Positions 35,997-48,924 of a stretch of DNA of 64,000 bases are shown one piece after another (the first letter of the stretch is position 1; each line of letters starts with the position of its first letter). The position numbers and the translations under genes are program-made. This DNA is from Linepithema humile (taxonomy: Eukaryota; Arthropoda; Insecta; Hymenoptera; Formicidae), in NCBI RefSeq assembly GCF_040581485.1, contig NC_090132.1:3979001-4043000 (forward strand), given 5' to 3'. Under the pieces are notes generated by a model. The model had not been told where the DNA came from. It did no database searches and was given only the letters and a program-made list of their open reading frames with translations.

Positions 35997-38900
35997 ATGA
36001 TATCCCTTACTTATATTATCCTCGGCGTATCTTTCATACTTTTTGCTTATGTCTTTCGCAAAAATTGTAAAACACTTCGACTTCCGCCGGGACCAACCGG
36101 TATACCGCTACTCGGATATTTACCATGGCTGGATCCTCAACGTCCTCACGAGTCGCTAACGAATCTGGCGAGGAAGTACGGCCCGATTTGTGGACTACGA
36201 TTGGGCTCGGTATATACGATTTTATTGTCGGATCCTCAGCTGGTAAGACAGGCCTTTGCCAAAGATGCGTTTGCCGGCAGGGCTCCGCTTTACTTAACAC
36301 ATGGAATAATGCAAGGATACGGTAAGTGATTTTTTATTTCTAAAAATAAATATATAGCAAACAAATGTTCTGATATTAAATTAACAAATCTACAACGTGT
36401 ACTTTAAGAACGATTTCAAATGGAGGAAATGCAAAAAACGCGTTATTTTACCAACTAAACTAGTTATTTTGTAATTAAATAATTATAATATTAGAATAAA
36501 TTTTAGATATTTTTCTGGAGGTTTTTAAAATATTTTTATATTTTATCGCCCATTATGATTGAATAGCGATCGAATTGATAGTTTAAATAATTCTCGAAGA
36601 TATACAAGTCCTCGCTGCGTCGTAAACAATAATACAATATGTATATCGATTGGCAAACATGAGTTGTGAAATATAAGACCTTACAACAATACCTTACAGT
36701 GGTGTCGTTGTGTGCTTAGACTGCCCAACTAAATTTCTCTCAAAAAGGTATTGTAAATCCATTGTTATGGACCGTTCAATCTGGAGATTCTATTTAATTA
36801 TCACAATCCATCTCTCACTACTGCTATCACTTTGCCCTAGAATTTCCAAAAATATTGGTAACAGATTTTGCATCTGTATAACGATTCACCTAAAGGAAGT
36901 TTTGCAGAATTTCTGGATGGCATATATCGTGGTCTCAGCCGCTGCCGACCTACACACGCATTCTTCCGCGTTAACCCGCATACGTATACGCACAGTGAAA
37001 GTCACTTCAAGGAAACTTCATCCAGGTGTAAACGAGAAATGAATTCCTTTCGGCAACGCGTATTTTGTGTTTGCTCGCGGTGCCATTCTAACAACTCTTG
37101 AAGTATTTGCGAGAAGTCATTAGAATACGTTTTGAAAGTAACGCGCAATTCTACCTGAGATTCGTATATACCTCATTTTATTTTTTAAGACACGTAATGC
37201 CTACGCAAAACGCTTGAAGTGCAAACAAATGGCAAAAATCTTACACCTTATTTAATGTGAAACTACAGTCAACTATATTGAAAGATTTTTTATTTGAGAT
37301 GATGACAAAGGTGTCTTTTTTTATATCAAATATTGAAAGAATTTACGAAACGTTATTCCGATATCATTCGACGATGTGATAAGAATGACTGCAATAATGT
37401 ACGAATGCGTGCAATTGCGATTGTCGTCGGAACTCGTTGCAATACATCATCGCGACATATCAAGATAAAGCTAAGCGTTTCGCCAAGATGTGGATCGTCA
37501 ATGAGAATAGAACCGATCAGCCTACTGGATGGATGTCCCGTTCTCGCGATAACGAGGACTCTAGATCCGAGTGCCGTTACGATTTTCGATTTACGATCAA
37601 CGTTGCCGATTGCGGCGCGACATTTGAGCGGGCTATCTTGCATACGCGAGAGCTCGCTCGCTCCGTTGAAATATACGGAGTATCACGAACACGGTATATG
37701 ATAGATAAGTATCGTGAAACATCGCGCCTCGTCAAGCTTCCTCGGTGCTCTATATTCTGAAATAGAAATATTCGAGTTCAACAAGTTGAATCGATGTGCC
37801 CATAAGATAACGCGCAAATTGATGGATATCGAAAGCTCACGATTGTATTGATCTCATTCATCAATCTTTGACCGCGGGCACATACAATATTGCAAATTGG
37901 AGAAAAACATTTTGATAAATTGAGTTCTGAAAAACTAAAGACACGTGAATTTCAATTTGCTATGAAATCAAAGTGGTCACACTTAGACCAAGGTTGCCAC
38001 CACTCTGTGGAACGAATCTAACATGGCCTTTGTGGAATGAAAACAGGGTGACACGAACGTAAGTTTTGACCTAACGGTTTCAACGTCCAACCCAATGGCT
38101 TCAGTGTCTAATTCAATAGTTGAAAATTCACAAGGCCACACATGTCGTTCGAGCGGAACGATGGATAATTTTACGGTAATCCGAAATTTAAGCCATGACG
38201 ATACGGTTCTTTATCCTTATGTCAAAAATCCTAGCTCGTTTGCGAACCGCCAACGTCTTCACTTGTTCTTCGCGCTCTTCTCTTTCTGTCTCTTGCCTTG
38301 GCAGAACCCTCCATTGTTCCAACTTTTGTCTCTTTTACGTTTGTTTTTTTTTTTACGTGTGCGTGTGTGTGAGCTTTCGGCGATATTTACAAGGCACGTT
38401 TCGAGTCAACGACCCCGTGATTTCTCCATTTATTTCTTTCGTTGCCGATCTTTTACAAGCTCGCTGATCTAACAGACAGATAAATACTCGCATGTATTGC
38501 GAGTCAATTGCACGATATTGATTTCGCGATGCTTAACTATCGCTAATTTCAGTTGAAATGTAGGGAATGTGAATCCAGTTGTTTACTGGAGATTTTTATA
38601 TTGAACTTTCGCATCAAATGACTATTGCAGGTTTATTGCCCGCCATATTTTCATGAGCCTATAAATTTTTAACTAACCAATCCTCATAACTTCTGTCCAA
38701 AATTAAAAAAAAAACGACAAAGATACACTTTCTCTGCTAAATGTTGTTCTTTCCAAAAATTTGTATTTTTGAAACAAGTAGCAGTAAAGTTATGGGAAGA
38801 GCTATGCTAAATTTAAAAACAGTATAGAAATGAAAAGTGTCACGCAACAAACAAATTTGAATAAATTTCGTGCGTTCAACAAACTGCGTGCGACGAATTG

Positions 38901-41900
38901 CCGATTGATGAATTTATAATGCATGACAAATCTGTATGATAAATCTGCATTTTTCGCTTTAGAATTTAAAACTTCCCAACATCGATATGCTTCTTTTACT
39001 CTTGGGAGAGTTCGGAGTTGGGAGAGGAATCTCTTAGCAGAGTTCGGAAGTCTTCCTCCACTCCTCATAGATGCCCCACCAGAGGCATTCAGGAAAGGTC
39101 CTCCCGCTACGAACTCCCTTTCTTTCTCTCCGTCGGAATATATAGTAGTGTAGTGTTTGGTGGGGAGGTAGGCCACGCCTCCATCAACAGGTACATATTT
39201 CGTTATATGAAGTTTCGCTAAACTTAGAACAGCCGCAAACGTTCATTCGACTTGGGAGGGAAAGGGAAGCTCTGGAGCTCTAACGTTCGTTTCAAGTGGT
39301 GTGGACCGGAATTAGTCAGACGAGCGAGCGTCGGTCGCGGACCGTTACTACTTAGGCGCACGAAAGTGCGTGCCACATATTGAAGTCTCTAAATCCCATT
39401 GTTAGACTCGCTGTCGCTTTTCCTCATTTTTCAATATAACGACGACTCGAGCGACATTCTATCTATCTCCCGATATGAATATTAGAATTAATAATGTCAA
39501 ATAATGTTAATAATATCAAATAATGCATAGATGATGAATATCTATGAAAATAACCGAATAAGAGACAGAAAAAAAATACATTTATTGCATTTGTAAGACA
39601 AAATGTTTTATATATTTATGTCGGTCAATAATAAAAATATGTAATATAATTAAGCTCGATAATGACTTATGAAATAGTATACTCTATTGCTTATCAATGA
39701 CAAAATATATTTCAAAACTGTTGTGTTCAAAAATTAAATATTTTTTATGCTTCTCGTAAAGCTTTTTCTTCGATACTTTGATTGGATGTAATCTAATATT
39801 CAATATTACGCTAAATACATCTTGAAAAATTCTCAAAATTATATTACTTAATGATATAAATTTATTCACATAGTTACATGTTAAGTTTTATTTATAAAGT
39901 AGAACAGTTTGCACTTTAAATTATTCAAGCATTACACTTTACACTTGCCTAGATAATCTAGAGTGCTTTTGTGAAATCTAATGAGACAAACACTATTCAT
40001 AAATCGACAATTGCCGCCGATGCTTGCGCGAGAAATGAGCATGGGGAAGAATACCAAGAGGTGTGTGCCTTTTGACGGCGCAACCCGTGATTACCCGACA
40101 GCACGTTTACACGCACTTTTATGGGCGCGCTCACATTTCTTATGCGGCCGGCAAACTGGTTGTCTCGCTATGGCGGATAATGTCGTGCGTAATATATTAT
40201 AGAGCGTGCCGATGGCGATAACGCGCCGTCTGTAAACATATTACGCAATTTTCTGCATCGCGAGTCGCGTGTCTCGCTGCCGGATTTGCAGTTTTCATCT
40301 ATTTCGTAGAGAACTCTACGATGATATTCTATCGGTGATGATTTAAACGGAGAAAGCGTGCACGAAAAAGAGAGTTCGGAATTTCTTCACGCTATTGATG
40401 AAGTATATCGGTGATAATATAGTACGAATGTCTGAGAGTATATGCACCTTTCACGTTCCATTAAAACTCGATATATGTATAAAAGGGCTTGAGGACTTGT
40501 AAAATATTTCGCCATTCAAATAACGGCGTTCGAAGTAGGCTGCTTAATCGCTTGGAGTAGATTTCTTAACCGTTTCGGAAAGTCATTCTATAGCGAAATC
40601 TGTTGTGACAATAAAATCCATTTAAATTTGTAGAAAAGATAGGACGGAAATGTTGCAGACATCGTAAGTAATCAGGTGATGGAAATCGACTGGCGAAATG
40701 CCGATGGTGCGACATCAAACCAAGTAGCAAAGTGTCGTCAATAATGACATCACACATAAATCGACGACATCGATGACACTTTGTGCTACCTGGGGAAGTA
40801 TTAATAGGCTTCTGCGAAACGAATCGAAAGTGAGAGTAACATTAGTTCTTGTAAGACACGTCTACTGGAGATACCAAGGAATGATCGGCTGATCCTTCAC
40901 GTTTTTAGACTGAGTTTCGAGAACATTTCTAAAAAATTACACACGCATACACATAGAATGTATACCAAATATTTTAATTTTTTATATATTTTAATATAAA
41001 TAACGAATAATAAATTTGTAGACGTCTTGCAGTCCTTTTATAGTAACACGAAATAATATTGCACCAAATAAATAAATATGCCAATATGCGTGAAGCGTAT
41101 AAAAATAAGTAAATTGTTGATTGAAAGAAATATTCGTTCATGCGTTTTCATGGCACATATGATAATTCGCGTGCTATTAATCCTAATAACGAGCGCAGAA
41201 AATCGAAGAATGGCTCGAGACCAATTACGAGTACGCACATTGTGATTACAGCCTAGATCAGAAAGCGAAGGAGCGTGAAGACTTTAAAGTGTCGCGTTAC
41301 ACCTTGTAAGTCACGACAAGGTGTGCCGGTGGACGGCGGGAGGTGAGGAAGGGGTCTTGATCTCTTGGAAAAACGCGATAGATCATCGCTGCTACTCTCG
41401 TTACCGCGGTGCATCGACCTGCATTGCGGTGATCGTCAAAAGTGTCTGGATGTAACGGCGTTGGCCTTTAAGCGGGTCGACGAAACCTGAAATTCTCGGC
41501 GTCCTTGGTGCTGCCGCTGCCACACATGAGCAGCGATAGCGTCGACGCTAATTTCAGCCGATAAAAAAAGGACCGCACTGTCGCGATTCACTTTTATGAC
41601 ATCGCGATTCACTTTAAGCCAGTTGATATTATCCTTCGACAAGGACGACCGACTTTTCGCCACCAAAATCATTAAAATAATGCTGTTATTTTTTTTTTTT
41701 TTTTTTTTTTTTTCGTTTTTCGGACACAGAAAAATTTTTATCAAAAGACACAACATGTAAACTTAATGATTTGATTTTTTTTCTCTTGATATTATCCTGT
41801 AAATAAAGAATGTGAAAGTTAAGACCGACAGTTAAACAATGTAGCATATGTTTCTCAATGTTTTCTTCGAATATCACTTTCTTATTATTTAACGATAAAA

Positions 41901-44900
41901 TGTGAATATCAGAATTTTCAATCCACAAATGTCTTGATTAAATAAATCACTGCGTAGAGAAAAAAGTAAACGATCGCACCTTGCGTAGATTCTTTTTATA
42001 TCAATTCGAAAAAGGCAACGCGAGTAGACGTGATCGATCACGTAACGCGATGATCTACATTGCTGTAGAAAAGTCGCAGTTCCAATCGGACTTGGCATAC
42101 CACAGCACTGACTCAACGATGTAGTCAGGCGCGCGCGCGTAAAATAAACATTGCAAGCGAGCTTCCAAGCGACTATTCCCGCTTGGCTTATTACAAACGC
42201 GTAACACTGACGTAAGATGTCCGCGATTTTCCCGACGGCTTGTTTTCCTCTTTCGAGCGCGGGAGTGGGTGTGGGTGGAATTTCATTTTTTCCCTCATGG
42301 CGATCCTGCTCTCCACGCAGTATCCTTGTGTCTCTTTTTCATTCTACATAAGTGCTACTGGTTTTTTTTTTTTTTTTTACAACATTTATTGTTGTCAAAA
42401 GACCTAAATGACTTCCAAGTCTAACACTATTCTACGTACAAGTGGAAAACTATTGAAATGTTTTCCAAAAACGGAAATCTGATCGAAGAAATTCGCATTT
42501 GTTATTCAGCGATTAGATAGTTGCATAAAATAGATTATTGTAGAACGCGCGCTTGCAATCTGTATTTTTAACTAGCAATTGTGCGGCGTGGATGAAGCAA
42601 GCCACCGGCGCCGTCTCGGGGTTCAATCTTTCTCATTTTCGTAACAAGCAGGGCGGATACGCGATTGAATAAGTTAGGCACGTCCCGGGACCGGCCGCGA
42701 CTCGCGCCGACGCGAAGGACTCTCACTTTTATCGGTCTCCTTGAAGGAAGTTCTCCCGGTCGTCGACAGTTCTGCTCTGCATCCGCGGGGAATTACAGTT
42801 AGCTCCGCAAGGACGGGCCGACGGCCTCTCCCGTTAAAAGCGACAGAGCGTTGCATGGATGATCGGCGTTTGCATCGTCGACCCGCACGACCCGCGCGCG
42901 TTTCAAAATCATCAATAATCAATATTCGAAATTCTCCATCTTTGTTAACGCAATTAATTGAGATGTTGCTTGACGAGAAATAGCGGCGGTAATAATTCAA
43001 TAACTCTTTATTTCACGATTTCGACTGCTAATCTTACATGAGTTAGCTCTTTGAACTTCTGCAGTCTTTAAAAATTTATATAGGCCATGAGAATGTCATA
43101 TAAATAATTTGCTTATCGATTATGTCGATTTCATATGTCACATTTGTCATAAAATAATGCCAAATCGAATCGACAATCAAACGGGAAAGTTTTTCTTAAT
43201 ATCAGAAAAAAGTACTTGAAAGTCTACGATTTCTTTAAAATCTGAAATATTTAAATCAAAATTAATACAAAATCAGTTTTTTAAATTTCTTTCTCGAACT
43301 CTGAATACATGTATATTGATGAGAAAGATTAACTTGATTAATGAATTAAATAGATTGGATACTCTCAAATTTTTATACTTTCGCGACAGGAAAATTTTCG
43401 GTAACGTCTAAAACGATAAACATATCTGCTTGCAGTTTTTAAGCAATTCGCAATGCTAGCTTTGAACAATAATAATTAGAAAAATTATCCGAATCCGTCC
43501 TGACTTTTAAAGAGCAATTTTCAAACCATTACTATTCAATATTCTCATCGATTAGTCATTAATATTTCATAAATTATCGTGCCATTAATTATCTCCATTG
43601 TACTGATTCAGCCGTCGAATCTTGCAATCGGAAGATTGTCGGCTATTAACTGCGCGATAAAGACGTTGAATCTTCCACGACGACGTCGGTCTTCACACGT
43701 ATTACGAAATGCATTCCTTCAATAAGGAACTAGACGGGACGTACAATCGTTCAGCAAAAGAAATCTTCTTCGTGTTCTTCTGAGCTCGAAAATTCTATGC
43801 ATAATTCGGTCGCGGACGTGCGCGAAGGAGTCATTGCCGAATAGCCGACTGACCGACAGAAGAGTTATCCAGGTATTTTAATAACGCGCTATAAAACGCG
43901 CGATCGATCGGTCGACTGTATTTGGACAGGACAACTATCCGCGTGTCTCTCTCCCCCTTCTCGCGTTGCACTTCGCCGGCTTTTTGCCGGCCAAAGTGGA
44001 ATGACCGGCCCTGAAACGTTCGGACGCATGTATGCATTATCCGTCTCTTGTCCGGTTTATTTCTGGCGGTTCGCGAATTCGTGAGCGCTCCTCTCCCTCC
44101 GCCGCGTCCGAGTGATGTCATCCCCTGAAATCATCGCGGCGGGGTGTTTAGTTGTGTAATAATCGACCGGCAAGGAGATCCCATTGTCCGTAGCTTTGCG
44201 CCTGCCGCGCAGATGCATCGCTAAAAAGGTGAGCAGAGAGAGAACAGCGCGTCAGCTACAAAGAATTATAAGACTTATCTGGTCTCTTTTTTTAGAGTTC
44301 TTTCTCAAAAATTGTTTATCAGTAATTCTCTTTCATCCTTTTTCTCTCATAAAATTCTTTCTATTTTATCCTCTAGATGTGGAACATTTGTTTCTTTATT
44401 TCTAATTTTTCCTTAATAAACCAAAGAGTTTTCAACGAATCTTCAAAGAATTTTAGATTATCTTAATTGAATTAACTGTCTTAACTAATGAAGAATTAAT
44501 TAAAAATATATTTAAGAATCAGATGTTAAAAAATAATAAATTTTAATTGGAAGAAAAATTTAATTCCTAATCGCATATTATATTACTATTCAGAAATCAT
44601 AGAAGCTATTTATTTAAAAATGAGCAAACGACATTTGTCTTTCGGCACAGACAGTGTGGAGAAATGGAAAAAAATGCATTTTTGTTTAAAGCTCTGTTAT
44701 AAATTATGATTTTTTATTTTATCAGACAGACATGATCTAGAATTGATCGCGAATTGAAGAGAAATTAATGGCGCACGTGGCGCACCTGCGATCCCGGAAA
44801 GTTTTCTTGGCGTCATTTAAATACGACACTGACCTATCGACAGCACGCTGCCTCTTAGAACAAGCTGCGAATGATAAATAGTATCGCAAACACACAGTGC

Positions 44901-45635
44901 GCGGTAACCTATTTGTACCCTGCGCCGATGGACTTTCATTATTTCTTCTCTCGGCGCTCGTCTCGAGCGTGCTATGACGAATTCTAAAACGAATTCGCTA
45001 AAACGATCGTTTCTCTCACTGTACATTCGCTTTCGTTTCTCGGAAATGTGCGCAGATGAAAATCACGAGTCAAAATACATCTCTTCCTTGTGCGGCGCTT
45101 CCTCCTTTTCTTCCTTACGCAATTGATCAAATATATTACGTTATCAATTCACGTGTAATATGAAAACAGAGAGGAGATCCAAGATAAATATAGCGTCTGA
45201 TAAATTGCGCACCGAAGATCTCGATCTGTATTCTCGTGGCGCGTCGACTATAAACCTCGATAATCTCATTGAGCGATGATCAGGATTCTGAGATCATTCT
45301 TGCGCCGGTGACGCTTGCGTGTGATCTGGCTGCAAAATCGACGGAGTAAGTGTGCATAAGCGACACATCTTCACCGTGGCGCAAAGTTTCTTATCTTATT
45401 TCCGATCAAGTTTATAATTTTAATTATCTTTTAATGGCTTCGCCTCGCATAAAAGATTCCGTAAGCATATAATTATGAGGCTTCCTATAGGCTAATTAAA
45501 TATAATTGCTGCGTGCATCTAAAGAATTTAATATCGACAGCCTACTTTACCTGCACTTATGCGAGTCGTCATTATTATTTTATTTTCGGTATTTAAGAGA
45601 GATATAATAAGCGAATGAATACAAAGAAAAGAAAG

Positions 45636-45680
<45 letters not shown>

Positions 45681-48600
45681 TAAACGTAGAGAATGCTAAA
45701 AAGTATAGATTAGTATTTAAAAAATTTAAGAATTGAGGAGAGATAGTGTCAGGGCGGAGATGAACGCTTTATCACTGTCGCGTTTAATCAGCGATCGCGA
45801 TCGCTATTAATCGACGATCGTGCCTGGTTTATCCCGCGAGCACACGCGCCGAAGGAAGGAACGGTGAGCGGATGCGGTAAGAGATTATTGTTTATTCATT
45901 CGAGGATTATCCTTCAACGAGTTCAGTGGCTGCGCCTACTTACGGAATGACGGTAATCCTCTCGCTATTTTTTACACCCTCCCACCAAGCGCGGCGCGCG
46001 CAGAAAGAGGGAACGCGACGGAGGCACCGTTCGGGTGGCGGCTTATTTATGATCGCGCGATTAAGGTGCGACGAGGATCGCCTTTGCACGAAAAAAAAAA
46101 AAAAGAGAGAGAAAAAATTTGTTTCCACCGCATCTCTTTTACGCAGGTTTAATTTGCGCCGAGGGTGACCGTTGGAAGACTCAAAGAAGATTCGTAGCCG
46201 AATTCTTGAAGCATCTTGGTATGAAGTCATCTGGCTTTATGAGAGATAAATTGGAGGAGCGAATTCTCGTGGCGGTGAACGAGTGCATATTGGTAAATTA
46301 ACACCTAGGATTTACGCGAGGCCATCGTGTCACTAAATCTGTCCCTAAACGAATATATTGATATACCAAATATATTTAATTATACCAAAAAGAATATCCA
46401 TGTTGAATCACAAAATTCAAGTTAACATTTATTTAATTTTTGGAAATGTCATTGCATTTAATGAAGCTATTAACATTCGTGACATTTCGATGTCATCATT
46501 TTTAATAATTTATATGAAAGAACAGTTATATATATATATATATATATACTATGATATTATTAATTACAAAATTTCGTTCGGGATAGTTCTCTGCATTGTG
46601 CATAAATATTGGCTTTGAAGTATATTAATGAGTTTCGTATAGGCATTTCGCATTAGCTAAGTTTCTAGTATACGAAAGATGAAGAGCAAGCAAGAAAATG
46701 GCAGGAATTTCCTTGTCTGTGTCCTTAGAAATTAAGAAATCGCTCTACGGAGAACGGTATTGATCCATTGGAGACGCTTCATCACTGCTTCGGTAATGTA
46801 ATCAACGACCTCGTGTTTGGTAAAGTTTACGAGGAGGATGACAAGGTGTGGAAATGGTTGAGACATTTACAAGAGGAAGGAGTCAAGCACATTGGAGTTG
46901 CAGGGCCACTCAACTTTTTGCCATTTCTCAGGTATGACGTTATAGTTGACAAAAGATCCTTCGAGGGATTCTCAGCACGATACGGCCATGTCGCGTAGCG
47001 CGCATAGCGTGTTTTCCACTTATCGAAAGGTAAACCGCATTATGGCGCGTGGGGTAAAAAAAAAAAAAAAGAGTCGAGTGAATTGATCCACACGACCAAT
47101 TAACACGCCGATAATGTGACAATGATTCAATGATTCAACGTCTAGCATGCAAATGCTATGTTTTTCATCGAAGGCGGTGACTTTCGAACGATAAATATAA
47201 AAAGATACGCAACTATTTTTTATATATACGCGCAAGTGACATGATAAATTGAATTGAATAGTATCTGCATGAGTGAATACAAATCTTTGTACAAAAAAAG
47301 TAGTACGAAGGACGATTTTACTTAATTTACATAAGCTAGATTGTGGACAGATTATTGATAAAGTGTTCTTAACGAAAGGTTGCAATCATAAGATTGTTAT
47401 TAATATTTCAAGTTTTAATAAAAATGTTTATTTTATATATCTTAATAATAATATATCTTCTTACATTTTCTTTTTACTATACTCACATTTTACTTCTTAT
47501 ATTTATGAAATATCGTATTTAAAAATATTTAGTTGAATATTAAAGTTAATAACGTAAAAATTATACGTACTTTTAGGACTGTAAGAAATTCAAGCACATA
47601 ACGAGCGTTAAATTTTCTCTCGATTATTCAGATTTTTACCACGATTTGGCAAGTTAATAGAATCACTTATCGACGGCAAGCAGAAAACGCATCAGATATA
47701 TCAGACGATTATCGATGAATATCGTGTTCGTCGTGAAAAGACGGATAACTTTCTTGCGGTTTTCGACGACGTAATGACGGCCAATACGGACAATCCTGGA
47801 CATTTCACACAGCCGCAATTTTATCATATGTTAGCCGATCTTTTCGGAGCAGGTGTCGATACCACTCTTACAAGTTTCCGCTGGTTCCTACTCTTCATGG
47901 CGGTATATCCGGACGAACAGGTATGCTTGTGTTTTTGAAATTATACTGTACCTTTTTGCAAGATATTTTTTAGAAGAATATCCTATTCGATGAAGAGATT
48001 ATTGGGCCTGTTTTCACGAGGCCTGGAATCCTGTATATCTTTGTCTGTGCAGAAAAAAGTTCAGGATGAGATGAACGAACTCTTGGGACAAAAGTTACCC
48101 AGTTTGGAGGACAGGCTGATTTTAATTCGACTGGAAGCAGCTATCATGGAGACACAAAGGTTGCGAAGCGTTGTGCCGATCGGTATTCCACACGGTACAA
48201 TAGAGGTAATTATAGTGCACATGTGCGCGTTAAACGGAACAAAAGGATCAACGAGACACACGGTTGCATATTTCATTCCGCGAAAACAGATGTGCCTGAT
48301 TATAAACTTGTAATTGTTTACAGACCGAGAATATTTTTCATTTGACAACGAATAATCACGATTAATCTTACGGTTCTTATGCGAAATAGAAATCTGTAAA
48401 CTATTTAGAAGTGATTCTACGATAAGCAATCGCAGTTGAGATCTTACTGTTTTTATGTTCGCAAAAAGAAAATTGGTGTGAAATGAAAATTATTTGCAGA
48501 ACACACAAGTCGGAGGTTATGATGTTCCAAAAGGGACCATGGTCATCCCGCTACAGTATGCTATTCATACAGACTCATCTTACTGGCAAGATCCTCTTTC

Positions 48601-48924
48601 TTTTAGGCCCGAAAGATTCATCACTGATGAAGGGGCTCTTGCTAAGCCCAAGGCTTTTTTACCTTTTCAAACAGGTATGTTTATAGAAAATACAAAAGAA
48701 ACAACTCTATATGACATTGAATATATTGTTTTGTGCAATACGAAGGCAAACGAATGTGCGTCGGCGATGAACTGGCCAGAATGATGTTATTTTTGTTCGC
48801 TGCGAGAATTCTTCATTCATTTGCCATCTCTACGCCATCCGGCGCGCACATCGATCTGGAGGGCGAATGCGGAATTACTCTGGTTCCGAAACCGCATCGG
48901 TTGGTTTTTACACCACGAGAATAA
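35997..48924 (+). CDS. phm: Cytochrome P450 CYP306A1 (Phantom), ecdysteroid 25-hydroxylase
   Basis: Halloween-pathway P450 that 25-hydroxylates the ecdysteroid precursor ketodiol, in the ER of prothoracic gland cells (established for the family). Seven exons: 35997-36321, 46147-46292, 46729-46931, 47632-47920, 48053-48205, 48500-48674, 48746-48924, giving 489 residues. Start: ATG opening into a membrane anchor (LTYIILGVSFILFAYVF) and the hinge LPPGPTGIP. I-helix AGVDTT at 298-303, ExxR (ETQR) at 354-357, PERF-type FRPERF in exon 6, and haem motif PFQTGKRMCVG with Cys435. The helix text LFGAGVDTTLTSFRW closely fits CYP306A1. Intron 1 is 9.8 kb, far longer than the others (70-700 bp). An AATAAA overlaps the stop codon and a variant ATTAAA lies at 49068. 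Convergent with CYP18A1. The subfamily call rests on sequence recognition plus this neighbour. Confidence 0.87.
40720..40793. repeat. Small hairpin element with ~22-bp imperfect terminal inverted repeats
   Basis: The left end CCAAGTAGCAAAGTGTCGTC is matched inverted by the right end, CCAGGTAGCACAAAGTGTCA on the minus strand. The total is about 74 bp. The size and terminal repeats resemble a miniature inverted-repeat element; no target-site duplication is obvious. Confidence 0.4.
41689..41713. repeat. Poly(T) run of 25
   Basis: Longest homopolymer in the window. On the minus strand it is A25, which could be the tail of an old retroposed sequence, but no element is recognised beside it. Confidence 0.7.
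45635..45677. repeat. (GA)n microsatellite
   Basis: GAGA repeat of about 40 bp in CYP306A1 intron 1. GAGA-factor proteins bind such repeats in flies, but this may simply be a microsatellite. Confidence 0.85.
46526..46548. repeat. (TA)n microsatellite in CYP306A1 intron 2
   Basis: About eleven TA units between exons 2 and 3. Confidence 0.85.

Larger units (their letters stand above)
36322..46146. other. Large first intron of CYP306A1
   Basis: 9.8 kb of mostly AT-rich DNA with GC-richer blocks at about 37330-37720, 38970-39170, 42570-42910 and 43790-44130. Contains a small hairpin element (40720-40793), a T25 run, a GA microsatellite, and a minus-strand 146-codon stop-free stretch at 38802-39242. 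No recognisable second gene. The size suggests regulatory content or inserted repeats. Confidence 0.6.

Noticed and set aside
41689..41713. T25 run as a retrotransposon tail
   Set aside because: No element body or target-site duplication recognised beside it; kept only as a homopolymer.
42319..42330. GTATCCTT, a U12-type 5' splice site string
   Set aside because: Checked because SNRNP48 is in the window. No branch-site partner (TTCCTTAAC) and no exon beside it; all resolved introns here are U2-type GT-AG.
44824..44836. ACGACACTGACCT as an EcRE in CYP306A1 intron 1
   Set aside because: Two mismatches within the left half site; sites this weak are expected by chance.
45289..45305. TGAGATCATT, similar to the bantam microRNA 5' end
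   Set aside because: Match stops after the seed and there is no precursor hairpin.
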